This document shows, piece after piece, positions 54,427 through 62,671 of a DNA stretch of 64,000 nucleotides. Source of the DNA: an uncultured Pseudohongiella sp. (GTDB lineage: Bacteria; Pseudomonadota; Gammaproteobacteria; Pseudomonadales; Pseudohongiellaceae). Both the position numbers and the translations under genes were made by a program. Each line of letters begins with the position of its first letter. Within the stretch, counting starts at the first letter, position 1. The DNA lies in NCBI GenBank assembly GCA_951812715.1, contig OX638323.1:2522577-2586576 (forward strand). Direction: 5' to 3'. Below the pieces are notes generated by a model. That model worked only from the letters and a program-made list of their open reading frames with translations. It had not been told where the DNA came from and searched no databases.

Positions 54427-55230
54427 ATGTCCAAGCTCGTATCTGCGCCCTTCTTCAGCGCTCACCCGGTCTTCAGCCGCGCCGAATACGCTGCGGCTGT
54501 TGGCCGTCGCCCTCAAGACAGGGTAGTCACAGCGATGCTCGTTCAGCATCTTCAAGCCGGCAACATCCGGCGCATTGCGCGCGGCGTCTTCGCGTCTGTG
54601 CCAAAACACGCTGATGCCGGCAAATGGTCGGTCGACCGCTTCCTGGCTGCCTCCCGTCTGCGCCGCGGGGGCGTGATTGCTTATCACTCGGCTCTTGAAT
54701 TGCACGGCTGCGCCTACACGGAGGGGCATGACGTGCAGGTCATTGCGCAAGGCGAGCCAGGTATGTTCGAGGCTGTCGGCTTCGCCTGCCGTTTCGTCAA
54801 GCCACCGCGCGGCATCTCCCAACGGGATGGGTCGATGGCGGACGGCCTCACGACTGTCGACCGTCTGGGAATGGATGTAAGTGTGACGACGATTGAGCGG
54901 ACTATCGCGGATGTCTTTGACCGCTATGACCTCGCCGGAGGCGCGGAGGAACTCTTCAACTCGCTGGACCTGGTTGCTCGGGTCGATGCGGCAGCACTGG
55001 TCCACTTTGCACGCGCTCTCGGCAACGCCACGGCCGCCGGCGCGCTGGGCTATTGGCTAGAGCGTGAACAAGAACGACTGGGTATTGTGGACAATGTGCT
55101 TGAAGGATTTCGCAAGCTAATGCCACCCCAGGCACGATATGCTCTCGGCGCAAAATCGGGTCAGGGGAAACTGGCCAAGGGTTGGAACGTCATCCTCCCC
55201 ATCGGCATAATCAATCATGACAATGAATAA
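54427..55230 (+). CDS. AbiEi-like antitoxin / transcriptional regulator
   Basis: 267 residues with the AbiEi pattern of type IV toxin-antitoxin systems: N-terminal winged helix (FSRAEYAAAVGRRPQDRVVT; AGNIRRIARGVFASVP) then YHSALELHGCAY and TTIERTIADVFDRYDLAGG. In complete systems the next gene is the nucleotidyltransferase toxin AbiEii; here a HigA-like gene follows instead, overlapping by 14 bases. The protein may act as a stand-alone autorepressor through the palindrome at 54370. Confidence 0.8.
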   Translation: MSKLVSAPFFSAHPVFSRAEYAAAVGRRPQDRVVTAMLVQHLQAGNIRRIARGVFASVPKHADAGKWSVDRFLAASRLRRGGVIAYHSALELHGCAYTEGHDVQVIAQGEPGMFEAVGFACRFVKPPRGISQRDGSMADGLTTVDRLGMDVSVTTIERTIADVFDRYDLAGGAEELFNSLDLVARVDAAALVHFARALGNATAAGALGYWLEREQERLGIVDNVLEGFRKLMPPQARYALGAKSGQGKLAKGWNVILPIGIINHDNE

Positions 55231-55504
55231 CCCTGTACACCCTGGCGCTATCGTGCGAGAGGATTGTTTGAAACCGTTGGCCTTGTCAGTTTCGGAAGGC
55301 GCCAGACGGCTTGGCGTCGGCCGTCAGACGCTTTCCCACCTGGTCAACGAAAAGGCATCCGTTTCCATCGAAATGGCTTACCGGCTGTCGAAAGCATTCG
55401 GCTCTACGCCCGAGACGTGGCTTGGCATGCAGATGGCCTTTGATCTTGCCCAGTCCCGTGACCTGGACCAAAAAACAACACCCACAGGACACCCACCCCA
55501 CTAG
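55217..55504 (+). CDS. HigA-like antitoxin, orphan
   Basis: 95 residues of the HigA helix-turn-helix family: HPGAIVREDCLKPLALSVSE, VGRQTLSHLVNEKASVSIEM and AFGSTPETWLGMQ. No HigB-type toxin is adjacent. The start codon lies inside the end of the AbiEi-like gene (ATGACAATGAATAA). The last dozen codons (TTPTGHPPH) and the stop come from hairpin repeat copy B, so the native C-terminus has been replaced. Confidence 0.82.
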   Translation: MTMNNPVHPGAIVREDCLKPLALSVSEGARRLGVGRQTLSHLVNEKASVSIEMAYRLSKAFGSTPETWLGMQMAFDLAQSRDLDQKTTPTGHPPH

Positions 55505-55543
55505 GCAGCCAATGGGCCGGAGTGGGTGTCCCTTAACGACTTG
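55475..55543 (+). repeat. GGAGTGGGTGTCC hairpin element, copy B
   Basis: 69 bases nearly identical (about four differences) to copy C at 61641-61709. GGACACCCAC and GTGGGTGTCC are perfectly complementary ends. It ends the HigA-like gene on one side and the truncated transposase on the other, so it marks a breakpoint. Confidence 0.85.
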
Positions 55544-56369
55544 CACCGTTCTTCTGCTCGACGAAAGCTTGGTCGTTCTTGTGCCACGGACGGCAGCGGG
55601 TGAAAACGATCCCCGAGTCCCGGCAGTAGTCGCGCACAGTCTCGTTCACGAAGACGCTGTCGTTGTCCGTATCGAAGCCGAGCAGTTCGAGCGGCAATAA
55701 CCTGCGGATCTCACCCAGTACCTCTCGGAGCAGTGTTTGCTCCCGGTATAGCAGCGGCGCGCACTCGATCCATCCCGTGGCAATGTCGCTGATAACCAGC
55801 GTCTGTATGAAGCTCCCGTTAGCAACCGGATCGCAGTGCGCGACCAGGTCGGCTTCTACAAAACCCGGCGGCGGATCCTCCCAGTCCGCAAAGGTACGCA
55901 CCGGAATGCTTCGGCGGACCGACGATGGCGATACCGACCGACGGCGCCGCCGACCGCCAGCTTGTTCCCGTACTGCTCGAAGCGACCTGTCGATCGTCGA
56001 CGCACTCATTGCCAGCACCGCGGCTCGAATCTCCGGACCGAGTTTCAGATGGCCATGCCGCTCCATTGCTTCGACCAGTGTCGGTATCAATGCCTTCAGG
56101 CGTTTGCCGCAGATCCGGTCCGAAGCCTCCCACAGAACGACGATCGCCTCGCGGATCGCCTCGTTATAGATTCGCCGAGTCGACTTCGCCTCCGACCGCC
56201 GCGCTTTGGCATCGCACCGCAGCAACCGCATCGCGTGCTTCCGGTGAAAGCCGGTGACGGCGACAAATTCATCGAATATGCGCGTCTTCTCGGCGCGGCC
56301 GGCAACCGCGTAACGTCGTGCAAGGGCACTAACCAGTTCGTCTCTTGCGGTCATGCTCACTTTCCTCAT
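55533..56369 (-). pseudogene. 3'-truncated DDE (rve-type) transposase
   Basis: 278 residues of an integrase-core transposase: N-terminal helix-turn-helix region (GFHRKHAMRLLRC), then FVEADLVAHCDP with the first catalytic aspartate near residue 176, FDTDNDSVF with the second near 234 and QAFVEQKNG with the glutamate near 270. The full-length family continues for over 100 residues after that point; here the frame ends within repeat copy B (NGASR then stop). All three acidic residues remain, but the missing C-terminus makes activity unlikely. IS family not assigned with certainty. Confidence 0.75.
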
Positions 56370-56396
56370 TCCAATGCCCCCAAAGCAACCGTCCTG

Positions 56397-56456
56397 GGGA
56401 GCATTTCAGATGAGGCAACGCCTCAATTCAAGGGAGCATTTATCGTGAGGCAATGC
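56397..56456. repeat. Two 25-base direct repeats at the IS end
   Basis: GGGAGCATTTCAGATGAGGC (continuing AACGC) at 56397-56421 and GGGAGCATTTATCGTGAGGC (continuing AATGC) at 56432-56456 lie just upstream of the rve-type transposase start. Tandem copies like these are typical subterminal transposase-binding sites, so they probably mark the left end of that element. Confidence 0.6.
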
Positions 56457-56473
56457 GGTTTCTCATCTTGATT

Positions 56474-56568
56474 GTCGCTGTGCACGAGGCCACCCTGATC
56501 CTCTATGACGTCACCTCCAGCTTTCTAGAGGGAGGGTGTTGTCCACTGGCGGCGTTCGGTCACAACCG
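56474..56568 (+). pseudogene. Internal fragment of an IS1634-like transposase
   Basis: One frame reads HEATLILYDVTSSFLEGG, CCPLAAFGHNRD, the diagnostic LYDVTS(S/T)xxEG...CPLAxxGxxRD block around the first catalytic aspartate of IS1634/IS4-type transposases. It continues into unrelated codons and stops at 56626. The matching C-terminal part appears at 58852-59051. Confidence 0.65.
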
Positions 56569-56653
56569 GGACCCCGCGTGGATTTTCCGAACCGGAGAAT
56601 CGAGGAGAATGTGGGAAGGAGCGTAACTCCTTGGAAACAAGGTAGATACGATG

Positions 56654-56683
56654 AACCCCCGAAGGGATCGCCCTCCGGGGGTT
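56654..56683 (+). terminator. Strong hairpin upstream of the DUF4062 gene
   Basis: AACCCCCGAAGGG pairs with CCCTCCGGGGGTT (one mismatch) around GATCG... No T tract follows. It could shield the downstream gene from IS-driven transcription; terminator function is inferred. Confidence 0.4.
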
Positions 56684-56774
56684 CGTGTTAACTATCGAGG
56701 CGCTATAGTTCGCGCCCGAAAAAATGGCTCTGGGGCGCTACAATGCTTACAATCAGGTTAGCGAACGACATTCC

Positions 56775-58286
56775 ATGACATCCGACAAACCTAGTGTGTT
56801 CCTTTCCTCGGTCTTTGTAGAAGATTTCGGCTCTGGTCGGGTTCCGGTACCGCTGCGTAAGCGCATCATCGAAACATCTCGCAGCTTGCCTGTCAAACTT
56901 TGGGCCTACGAGATCTCCTGGCCACAGGGGAGCGAAACCACAGAGCCTGACGCAGACACAGTCGTGGACCGCTGCTTCGACGGCGTGAAGAAATGTGACC
57001 TCTTCGTATTCTTGCTGACCGGTCGGCACGGCTCCGGGGTGGACTATGACAGTAACCCAGTCTTGGCCAGCTACCTCGAACTCGAGCTTTTCGCCGCTGC
57101 CATGCTTAATAAACCAATTCTCGTACTCCACCTCGACAACAGGAAACCCCAGGATGAGCTTAAAGATGCTATGGATCTGCTGAAAATGAGGTTACCATCC
57201 GAGCGCTACAAAACAGGTAATGAACAAGATCTCTACACGCAGTTTGTGAACACTTGTCGTAGCTTGGAAAGCGGGACACCCCTGATCCAGTCCCAAAAAC
57301 TGTCGCGCTTGGCAGAATGGTTATCGCTAAGGCGCTCCCGCTGTCGAATGGACCAAGAACTTTCAAACCCTTCCCTACATTTTCTTGATGGCCGACGTCC
57401 TTTCGAAAAGAAGAACATCAACCCCGAGAAGGCCACCAGTCTCCTCGACCAGGTCGCATCTGGCCATCGCATCGTAGGCACCGATATGCTGCAGATGCCA
57501 CACGGCGTAGCCTTGTGCAGGCTCTGGGCCGCGATGCGCGAACTGATGGATGATAAGGGTACTGCGATTTCCGACCCGAGCATCGCGCCCCTCTGGGACC
57601 GCGCGCTTGGATTATGGGCTGGCAAAGCTTCCTGGTTCGGGCTGCATGGACATGTCTGGATGGGACCCTTGGCAGCTGTAAACTCCCAACTGGCTCTGCG
57701 AGAAGATATGCAGGGACAGCCCGACTTCCGAATTGCTCAGGATGTCCGCGAGCCACTTGGAGCGCGTGCAAGTGCTATCTACTCGGTAGCGCATCGAATG
57801 TATTCCAGAAAACGGAAACTTTATCATTACAACCAAACCATAAGGCTCGCAACTCTAGCGATTGGGCGTGATGCTGATGCGCAGCAAGGTTCCAGAGCCA
57901 TTAGGGGACATGCATTCATGCAGACAGCCCGGCTTGGGAAGTTCTGGAACCTCTGGCACGCAAAGCGCGACTTCGAGAAGTCCTTGGAATTGCGGGAGAA
58001 GACAGGAGCAAACCCATCCAGCATTGGAGAAGCAAAAACCGACTTGGGACTGTGCCTTGTGCTGCTTGGCTCAAAGGGAAACGGACTATCACTGCTCGAA
58101 GAAGGCACAGAGCTATTGCGGACGGGTAGTTCTGTAAACGCCCAATCGTTCCTCGCGCGAGGCCTGCGAAAGCTGGAGCGTGCTGCCGCGCTTTCTGGCA
58201 AACGTGATCTGGCAATATCTGCACGTCTCGAACGCATGAATTTGTCATCAGAAATTGAAGCATTCGACCAAGCACGGGATGCATAG
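56775..58286 (+). CDS. DUF4062 (TIR-like) protein with helical-repeat C-terminus
   Basis: 503 residues. The N-terminus (SVFLSSVFVEDFGSGRVPVP, then CDLFVFLLTGRHGSG near 78 and LELELFAAAMLNKPILVLH near 100) has the DUF4062 pattern, a Rossmann-like fold related to TIR/SLOG sensor and effector domains. The C-terminal 250 residues are helical with TPR-like periodicity (GEAKTDLGLCLVLLGSKGN; LARGLRKLERAAALSGKRD). DUF4062 proteins occur widely in prokaryotic immune systems, so an anti-phage role is plausible but unproven. ATG at 56775. It lies between two pieces of an IS1634-like transposase. Confidence 0.7.
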   Translation: MTSDKPSVFLSSVFVEDFGSGRVPVPLRKRIIETSRSLPVKLWAYEISWPQGSETTEPDADTVVDRCFDGVKKCDLFVFLLTGRHGSGVDYDSNPVLASYLELELFAAAMLNKPILVLHLDNRKPQDELKDAMDLLKMRLPSERYKTGNEQDLYTQFVNTCRSLESGTPLIQSQKLSRLAEWLSLRRSRCRMDQELSNPSLHFLDGRRPFEKKNINPEKATSLLDQVASGHRIVGTDMLQMPHGVALCRLWAAMRELMDDKGTAISDPSIAPLWDRALGLWAGKASWFGLHGHVWMGPLAAVNSQLALREDMQGQPDFRIAQDVREPLGARASAIYSVAHRMYSRKRKLYHYNQTIRLATLAIGRDADAQQGSRAIRGHAFMQTARLGKFWNLWHAKRDFEKSLELREKTGANPSSIGEAKTDLGLCLVLLGSKGNGLSLLEEGTELLRTGSSVNAQSFLARGLRKLERAAALSGKRDLAISARLERMNLSSEIEAFDQARDA

Positions 58287-58403
58287 CTATACCTAATTCC
58301 CACTCAAGCCACGCGTAACTTGAGCAGTCGCTCCGGCATCGGCGAAGTCCTGAGCGCCACGTAGACCCGATTGTTGCAAAAAAAAGGGGGATTTCGTAGT
58401 GAC

Positions 58404-58850
58404 TCAGGCGCTGGCGTTTAAAATTGCGAGAGCATGACGCAGGTCTCCTTGGAGTCTTGCGTTACTGTTCATTGACAGGACCCACTTGCCGGCGGGGCGA
58501 ATGATACGCCCGGCCCGTTGAATCAGGGTGCGGCGAAGGGTCTCCATTTCGCGAAAGCACCACAAGGCGGCACGTTTCGCCGTCTTACGGCGTTCGCGCG
58601 GATTAATTCGCATCTGAAGCTCACGAGTGAGGTTGTGAGCGAGAATGCCGGCGAACATGTACAACTGGTTCCCAACCCGCGTCTTGACCGGCACGTAGCC
58701 CATCTGGCAGTGCGTCTTCAGCTCGATGAAGATGCCCTTCTGCGAGCCCCGCCCTTCGTGGAAGAGCACGACCTTGCGTGGACTGATTCGCTTGTTGGTC
58801 ACGATGACCTTGAACTCGCATCCGTACTCGACGGGCTCTGTTGTATCGCG
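58404..58850 (-). pseudogene. C-terminal remnant of an IS1380-like transposase
   Basis: About 150 codons: EFKVIVTNKR, VVLFHEGRGSQKGIFIELK, YVPVKTRVGNQLYMFAGILA, HNLTRELQMRI and AGRIIRPAGKWVLSMNSNAR are the conserved C-terminal half of IS1380-family DDE transposases. The N-terminal half is missing; the frame upstream (to 59000) is antisense to the IS1634-like fragment. Confidence 0.7.
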
Positions 58851-58851
58851 T

Positions 58852-59051
58852 TGTTGCTCGAGCGCATGGCCGAGCATGCGTGCGCGGATACGTGGCGCAA
58901 CATCCGCGACGATCTGAAGGGGATACAACTTGCGCAATTGGTCGGGCCGAACGGGACGATCTGGCAGGTGACGGAGCCGCATCCGAGCGCATCTAAGCGG
59001 CTGAAATCACTTCACTTTAGTGCACCCCCGCCGATTCTGAAGCTCTACTGA
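58852..59051 (+). pseudogene. C-terminal fragment of an IS1634-like transposase
   Basis: The plus strand encodes LLERMAEHACADTWRNIRDD, LKGIQLAQLVGPNGTIWQVT and a RLKSL...PPPILKLY ending with a stop at 59051. This pattern (RDDL..IQLAQL..P.G...QVTEP......LK.L...PPP.IL) is the C-terminus of IS1634/IS4-type transposases. Same strand as the fragment at 56474, but 2.3 kb away. Confidence 0.5.
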
Positions 59052-59164
59052 ACGCCTAGTGACATGGTAATCGTTCGTTTGTCGCGTGGAGGCCAGATTT
59101 GTAGCGGCATCGACGCGCGGCGGGTTCGCTGGACACTGATTCCGGATTTCGGTATACAGGATGA

Positions 59165-60000
59165 ATGGCGAGGGGATGTGAACAGGGAGTCATTGCGCGA
59201 AGCGGCGCCGGTGCGGTGGCGGTCGACGCGGCGGCGAAGGAATCGGGCTGCTCGCGGTGCGTGGCGCTGCAACAACGGGTCGAGGCACAACGCTGGGAGC
59301 TGGTGAGGGAGCGTTGCACGAGCGGGCCTGCGCGAGGGAGCGTGGCAAGCACGAGGAGGTCAAGGCGCTTGGAGCCGACATCTCGCGAGCGGCTGCGCTG
59401 CGCAAGGAGGTTGAGACGTTGAACGCGCGGCTGGCGGCGCTGAGCGGTGATGAGCGCAGCTCCCCGGACCGGCCGCGGATGAAGAATCGGGCGTTGCACT
59501 CGCGGGTGGCTGAGGTCGAGGGCGAGGTGAAGCGACTTCGCTCACTGAACCGCCAGCTCCAGCAGGCGATGTATGGGCGGCGCAGCGAGCGCCGTTGTCG
59601 TTCGCAACGAGGCGGCCCAGCGGTCACTGCGCCGGGCGAGGGCAGGTCGCGGGGGCAGCAGCGGGGGGCGCCGGGGCACGGTCGTACACCGCGCCCGGCG
59701 TTGCCGGTGGTCGAGGAGGTCGTGGAGCCGCCGGCGCGATGGTGTCGACACTGCGCGCGGCCCTATGCGGCGAACGGTACACCGGTGACGCAGCTCATCG
59801 AGATCGAGGTCTCGGCCTATGTGCGTCGGGTCCATCTTCCTCGCACCCGGGCGCGGTGTCAGTGCGCCCGGCGAGTGAGGCGGTGGCGGCGCCACCGGCG
59901 CGGCTGTTTGCCAACACCGCCTACGGGGTGAGCGTGTGGGCGTGGTTTGTGCTGGAGTGCTACGCGTATCACCGCCCGTTGGATGATAATGATGGGCGGG
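59165..60000 (+). pseudogene. Frameshifted IS66-like transposase remnant
   Basis: Successive frames encode VAVDAAAKESGCSRC, a coiled-coil block (KEVETLNARLAALSGDERSS; RLRSLNRQLQQAMYGRRSER), GQQRGAPGHGRTPRP, VVEEVVEPPARWCRHCARPY and APPARLFANTAYGVSVWAWF, ending YAYHRPLDD near 59990. The leading coiled coil, the PGH(G)R block, the CxxC zinc knuckle and VSVW...YHRPL are the N-terminal half of IS66-like transposases. At least two frameshifts and loss of the catalytic half make it a relic. The 110 bases before it hold nothing recognisable. Confidence 0.65.
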
Positions 60001-60009
60001 TGAAAGGCA

Positions 60010-60669
60010 ATGGTAAGAGAGGAACACATTGTAGATCAGTTCGCAAGAGACATAGCCATCACGAAATACGCTTTACCGGCTTCCGTCCATATTCCTATTG
60101 CCGCTAAGGAAGAAGCCGACATTGAAAAATACATTGGACAAGTCGCTGATGTGTTAGTAACAGGAGTACCGAATAGGGCACTTCTTGTTGAGCCCTATTT
60201 CATCCCCCAAAAGGATGCCCTTCCTATATGGCAACTCCCAGAGTCTACGATTCTTCATAATCCCAAGCAAGTGTGGGTTCATGTTGATTACTCAGGCTAT
60301 AGGAGTGCGTATTTGCAAGCGTTCGGAGAACTTGAGGACCGAGGGCACGTCTTGGATCATATTTTGAACCGAAGAGTTGCGCGGCTGCAATATTTCTCTT
60401 ACTTAAGGATTGTTCCAATATCGAGGGAAGCTAACTCAAGTAGCGGTGGTCTCAGTGAGAAGTGGGCAGTAGAATACCATAGCTCTCCTGAAATGCGAAA
60501 AGCGAACAGCGATTCCCCAGCTAGAATCCAATACGCCGATATTTCCGGTATTGTTAAAATGTTAAACATAAAGACAGGAGGAAATCTTCAAGACCCGGTG
60601 AATGACGCGCAGGCCCTAGTTAGACATCATGGATTGACCTGCCCTGGCCTCGACGTAAGTGGGTTATGA
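60010..60669 (+). CDS. Unknown 219-residue protein between IS remnants
   Basis: AT-rich gene with AAAGGCA before ATG at 60010. No signal or membrane segment. The most distinctive region, HVLDHILNRRVARLQYFSYL followed by RIVPISREANSSSGGLSEKW (residues about 115-155), is rich in H, D, N, R and S in a pattern that loosely recalls HNH-type nucleases, but I cannot assign a family. The N-terminal half has beta-rich blocks (KQVWVHVDYSGYRSAYLQAF). It begins where the IS66-like relic breaks off and ends just before an IS3 end, so it is probably cargo of a mobile segment. Confidence 0.55.
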   Translation: MVREEHIVDQFARDIAITKYALPASVHIPIAAKEEADIEKYIGQVADVLVTGVPNRALLVEPYFIPQKDALPIWQLPESTILHNPKQVWVHVDYSGYRSAYLQAFGELEDRGHVLDHILNRRVARLQYFSYLRIVPISREANSSSGGLSEKWAVEYHSSPEMRKANSDSPARIQYADISGIVKMLNIKTGGNLQDPVNDAQALVRHHGLTCPGLDVSGL

Positions 60670-60673
60670 GAAG

Positions 60674-61560
60674 TGGTCGGCCAAATTTAGACAGTCTGTT
60701 AAGGTAGTTTTCGAGCACCGGGAGGCTGTCCGATGAAGAGGCGGAGATTCAGCGCGGAGTTCAAGCGCAAGGTGGTATTTGAGGCGATGCGCGGAGACGA
60801 GGCGGTTGGGGGTAATTGCGGCGCGGCACAATATCAATCCGAACCAAGTGAGCAAGTGGAAGGCGGAGGCCCACGAGGGACTGCTGGCGGTTTTCCGCGC
60901 AGGGAAAGGCGTCGGGGAATCGGAGTCTGGACGGTTGATTGAGCGGTTGTACGCGCGGATCGGCGAGTTGACAGTGGAGCGGGATTTTTTTCTGAAGGGT
61001 TCGCGGGGCTTGGACGGGATGAGAAAGTGATGTTGATCAAGGCGGACGGGAGCCTGTCGCTGTCGCGCAAGTGCGAGTTGACCGGCGTGAGCCGGGCGTC
61101 GCTGTATTGCGAAGCGAAGCCGCCGGACGCGGAGCGGCTGCTTCTGCGGCGGCTGGTCGACGAGATGTACATGGCGTTTCCGTACTACGGTACGCGGCGC
61201 GTGAGCCTACACCTGCGCCGCGCGGGCCACGACGTGAGCCGGGATCTGGCGCGGTCGCTCATGGCCGAGGTGCGTTGGCGTACGGTGTATCCGCGTCCGC
61301 GCACCTCGCGCGCGCAACCCGGGCACAAGATCTACCCGTACCTGCTGAACGACCTGGAGCGGATCGCGCCCGGCGAGGTGCTATGCGCAGACATCACCTA
61401 CATCCCGATGCGGGGCGGCTTTTCGTATCTGGTGGGGGTAATGGACTGGGCGAGCCGGTTCATGCTGTCCTGGGAGTTGGACAACACGCTGGAGGCGGGG
61501 TTTTGCGTGAGCGCTGAGGTGGTCCTGTTTTACAGGACTGAGGTGGTCCTGGTTCGTTGG
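60674..61560 (+). pseudogene. Degraded IS3-family element (orfA frameshift, orfB truncated)
   Basis: orfA starts at 60733 with MKRRRFSAEFKRKVVFEAMR and shifts frame near 60800-60812, continuing VIAARHNINPNQVSKWKAEA to a stop at 61030. orfB (GTG near 61027) has LSLSRKCELTGVSRASLYC, YYGTRRVSLHLRR and the catalytic pattern VLCADITYIPM (first Asp) and VMDWASRFMLSWELDNT (second Asp), but ends before the glutamate. The left end near 60674 begins TGGTCGGCCAAATTTAGAC. After about 61510 the sequence is a short GAGGTGGTCCTG direct repeat unrelated to orfB. Confidence 0.75.
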
Positions 61561-61640
61561 ACAGTCCAAGGGCGGAAATAAGGTGTACTCCGAATAAATT
61601 GGTGCCCTCGATGAACGGAACCTGCCGACGCGAACCGACG

Positions 61641-61709
61641 ACGACACCCACAGGACACCCACCCCACTTGGCCGCCAATGGGCCGGAGTGGGTGTCCCTT
61701 AACAACTTC
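61641..61709 (+). repeat. GGAGTGGGTGTCC hairpin element, copy C
   Basis: 69 bases nearly identical to copy B (55475-55543), with the same complementary ends GGACACCCAC/GTGGGTGTCC. It lies between the degraded IS3 element and the vapBC promoter. Confidence 0.85.
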
Positions 61710-61712
61710 CCA

Positions 61713-61746
61713 TTGACAGAATGCAATCATTGATATCAAATATATC
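61713..61746 (+). promoter_or_regulatory. vapBC promoter/operator region
   Basis: TTGACA at 61713-61718 with a weak TCAAAT 17 bases later, and an inverted repeat GATAT-CAAAT-ATATC at 61732-61746 overlapping the -10 position. It lies about 25 bases before vapB and is suited to antitoxin autorepression. Confidence 0.5.
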
Positions 61747-61770
61747 TCTTGTGAAAATGGAGGTTAAGCC

Positions 61771-62004
61771 ATGAATCTGCTGGTGCGCAATCTCGACGAA
61801 GATCTCGTGAGTCGTCTCAAGCAACGCGCGGCGCGCAATGGCCGCTCCACCGAAGCGGAACATCGGGAGATTCTTCGATTGGCGCTGTCCGCCGAAACGG
61901 AACCGAACTTTGCCGACCTTGCGGCCCAGATGCGGGAATTGACCAAAGGTCGCCGGCACACGCCCGCGGAAGTGCTGCAACGGGAAGGGCGGGAAGCGCG
62001 TTGA
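61771..62004 (+). CDS. vapB: VapB/FitA-like antitoxin
   Basis: 77-residue ribbon-helix-helix antitoxin: MNLLVRNLDEDLVSRLKQRA, AARNGRSTEAEHREILRLAL (FitA-like), then a toxin-binding tail. GGAGG lies eight bases before the ATG. Its stop overlaps the toxin start by four bases. Confidence 0.9.
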   Translation: MNLLVRNLDEDLVSRLKQRAARNGRSTEAEHREILRLALSAETEPNFADLAAQMRELTKGRRHTPAEVLQREGREAR

Positions 62005-62438
62005 GCCGTTTCGTCATTGATGCGAGCGTCGCCATCAAGTGGGTTGTATATGAAACCGATTCCGCCGAAGCCGTATTGGTTCAGGAAAAACTCTCTCTCG
62101 CCGCGCCCGACCTGATCATTGCGGAGTGCGCCAATATTCTCTGGAAGAAAGCGCGGCGAGGGGAACTTGAACCCGGAGAAGCCATCGCGGCCGCCCGCAT
62201 TCTGCAACAATCCGACGTCGAAATTCTTCCGACGCGGCATCTCATGGAGCCGACAATCCAATTGGCGCTCGATTTGGATCATGCGGCGTATGACTGTGTG
62301 TACATTGCGCTCGCCATGGGCAACAACTGGCCGCTGATAACGGCGGACGATCGCTTGCGGAGAAAACTTACGCAGCTCGACAACGGCAGATTTTCGAATA
62401 TCGTGCTGTCCATGGAGCAGGCGATCGCGGCGAAATGA
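62001..62438 (+). CDS. vapC: VapC PIN-domain ribonuclease toxin
   Basis: 145-residue PIN-domain toxin that cleaves RNA, typically tRNA or rRNA. Acidic active-site residues: D7 in FVIDASVAIKW, E in IIAECANILWKKA near 43, D in YDCVYIALA near 97 and D in ITADDRLR near 115. TTG start at 62001 overlaps vapB. All catalytic positions are intact, so this is the one apparently complete toxin-antitoxin pair in the 53-62.7 kb region. Confidence 0.9.
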   Translation: MSRFVIDASVAIKWVVYETDSAEAVLVQEKLSLAAPDLIIAECANILWKKARRGELEPGEAIAAARILQQSDVEILPTRHLMEPTIQLALDLDHAAYDCVYIALAMGNNWPLITADDRLRRKLTQLDNGRFSNIVLSMEQAIAAK

Positions 62439-62475
62439 AGTAAACCAACCTGTGGCTTTGCTCTCTATGATTCAA

Positions 62476-62494
62476 GCCATATCTCGAATATAGC
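62476..62494. promoter_or_regulatory. Degraded copy of the AbiEi-promoter palindrome
   Basis: GCCATATCTCGAATATAGC within TTCAAGCCATATCTCGAATA (continuing TAGCTTCAGTCGATT), 36 bases that align with the promoter region at 54365-54400. The arms are imperfect and no -35 box remains. Confidence 0.5.
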
Positions 62495-62518
62495 TTCAGT
62501 CGATTGTATTGAATGAAC

Positions 62519-62590
62519 AGAATGAGGGAACGCGAAGCCGCGCTCGAAGCGCTCCGCAAGGAGTTGGACAAGGGTCTGACTTCGGACGCA
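62519..62590 (+). pseudogene. parD 3' fragment
   Basis: Encodes MREREAALEALRKELDKGLT followed by SDAS, nearly the same as residues around 42-68 of the intact ParD (EREAGLEALRRELDKGLTPD). It breaks off where repeat copy D begins at 62591. It follows the degraded promoter palindrome, so a promoter and antitoxin pieces from different loci are joined here. Confidence 0.75.
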
Positions 62591-62642
62591 TCCCCAGGAC
62601 GCTCGCCATGCTACGTCGACCATGGGTTGGAGTGGGTGTCCC
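62591..62642 (+). repeat. GGAGTGGGTGTCC hairpin element, copy D (diverged)
   Basis: TCCCCAGGACGCTCGCCATG, then CATGGGTTGGAGTGGGTGTC. It ends the parD fragment and lies 30 bases from the SNF2 helicase stop codon. Confidence 0.6.
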
Positions 62643-62671
62643 GTCTCGGCGTCCCGCTCCGGCGCGCCGAC

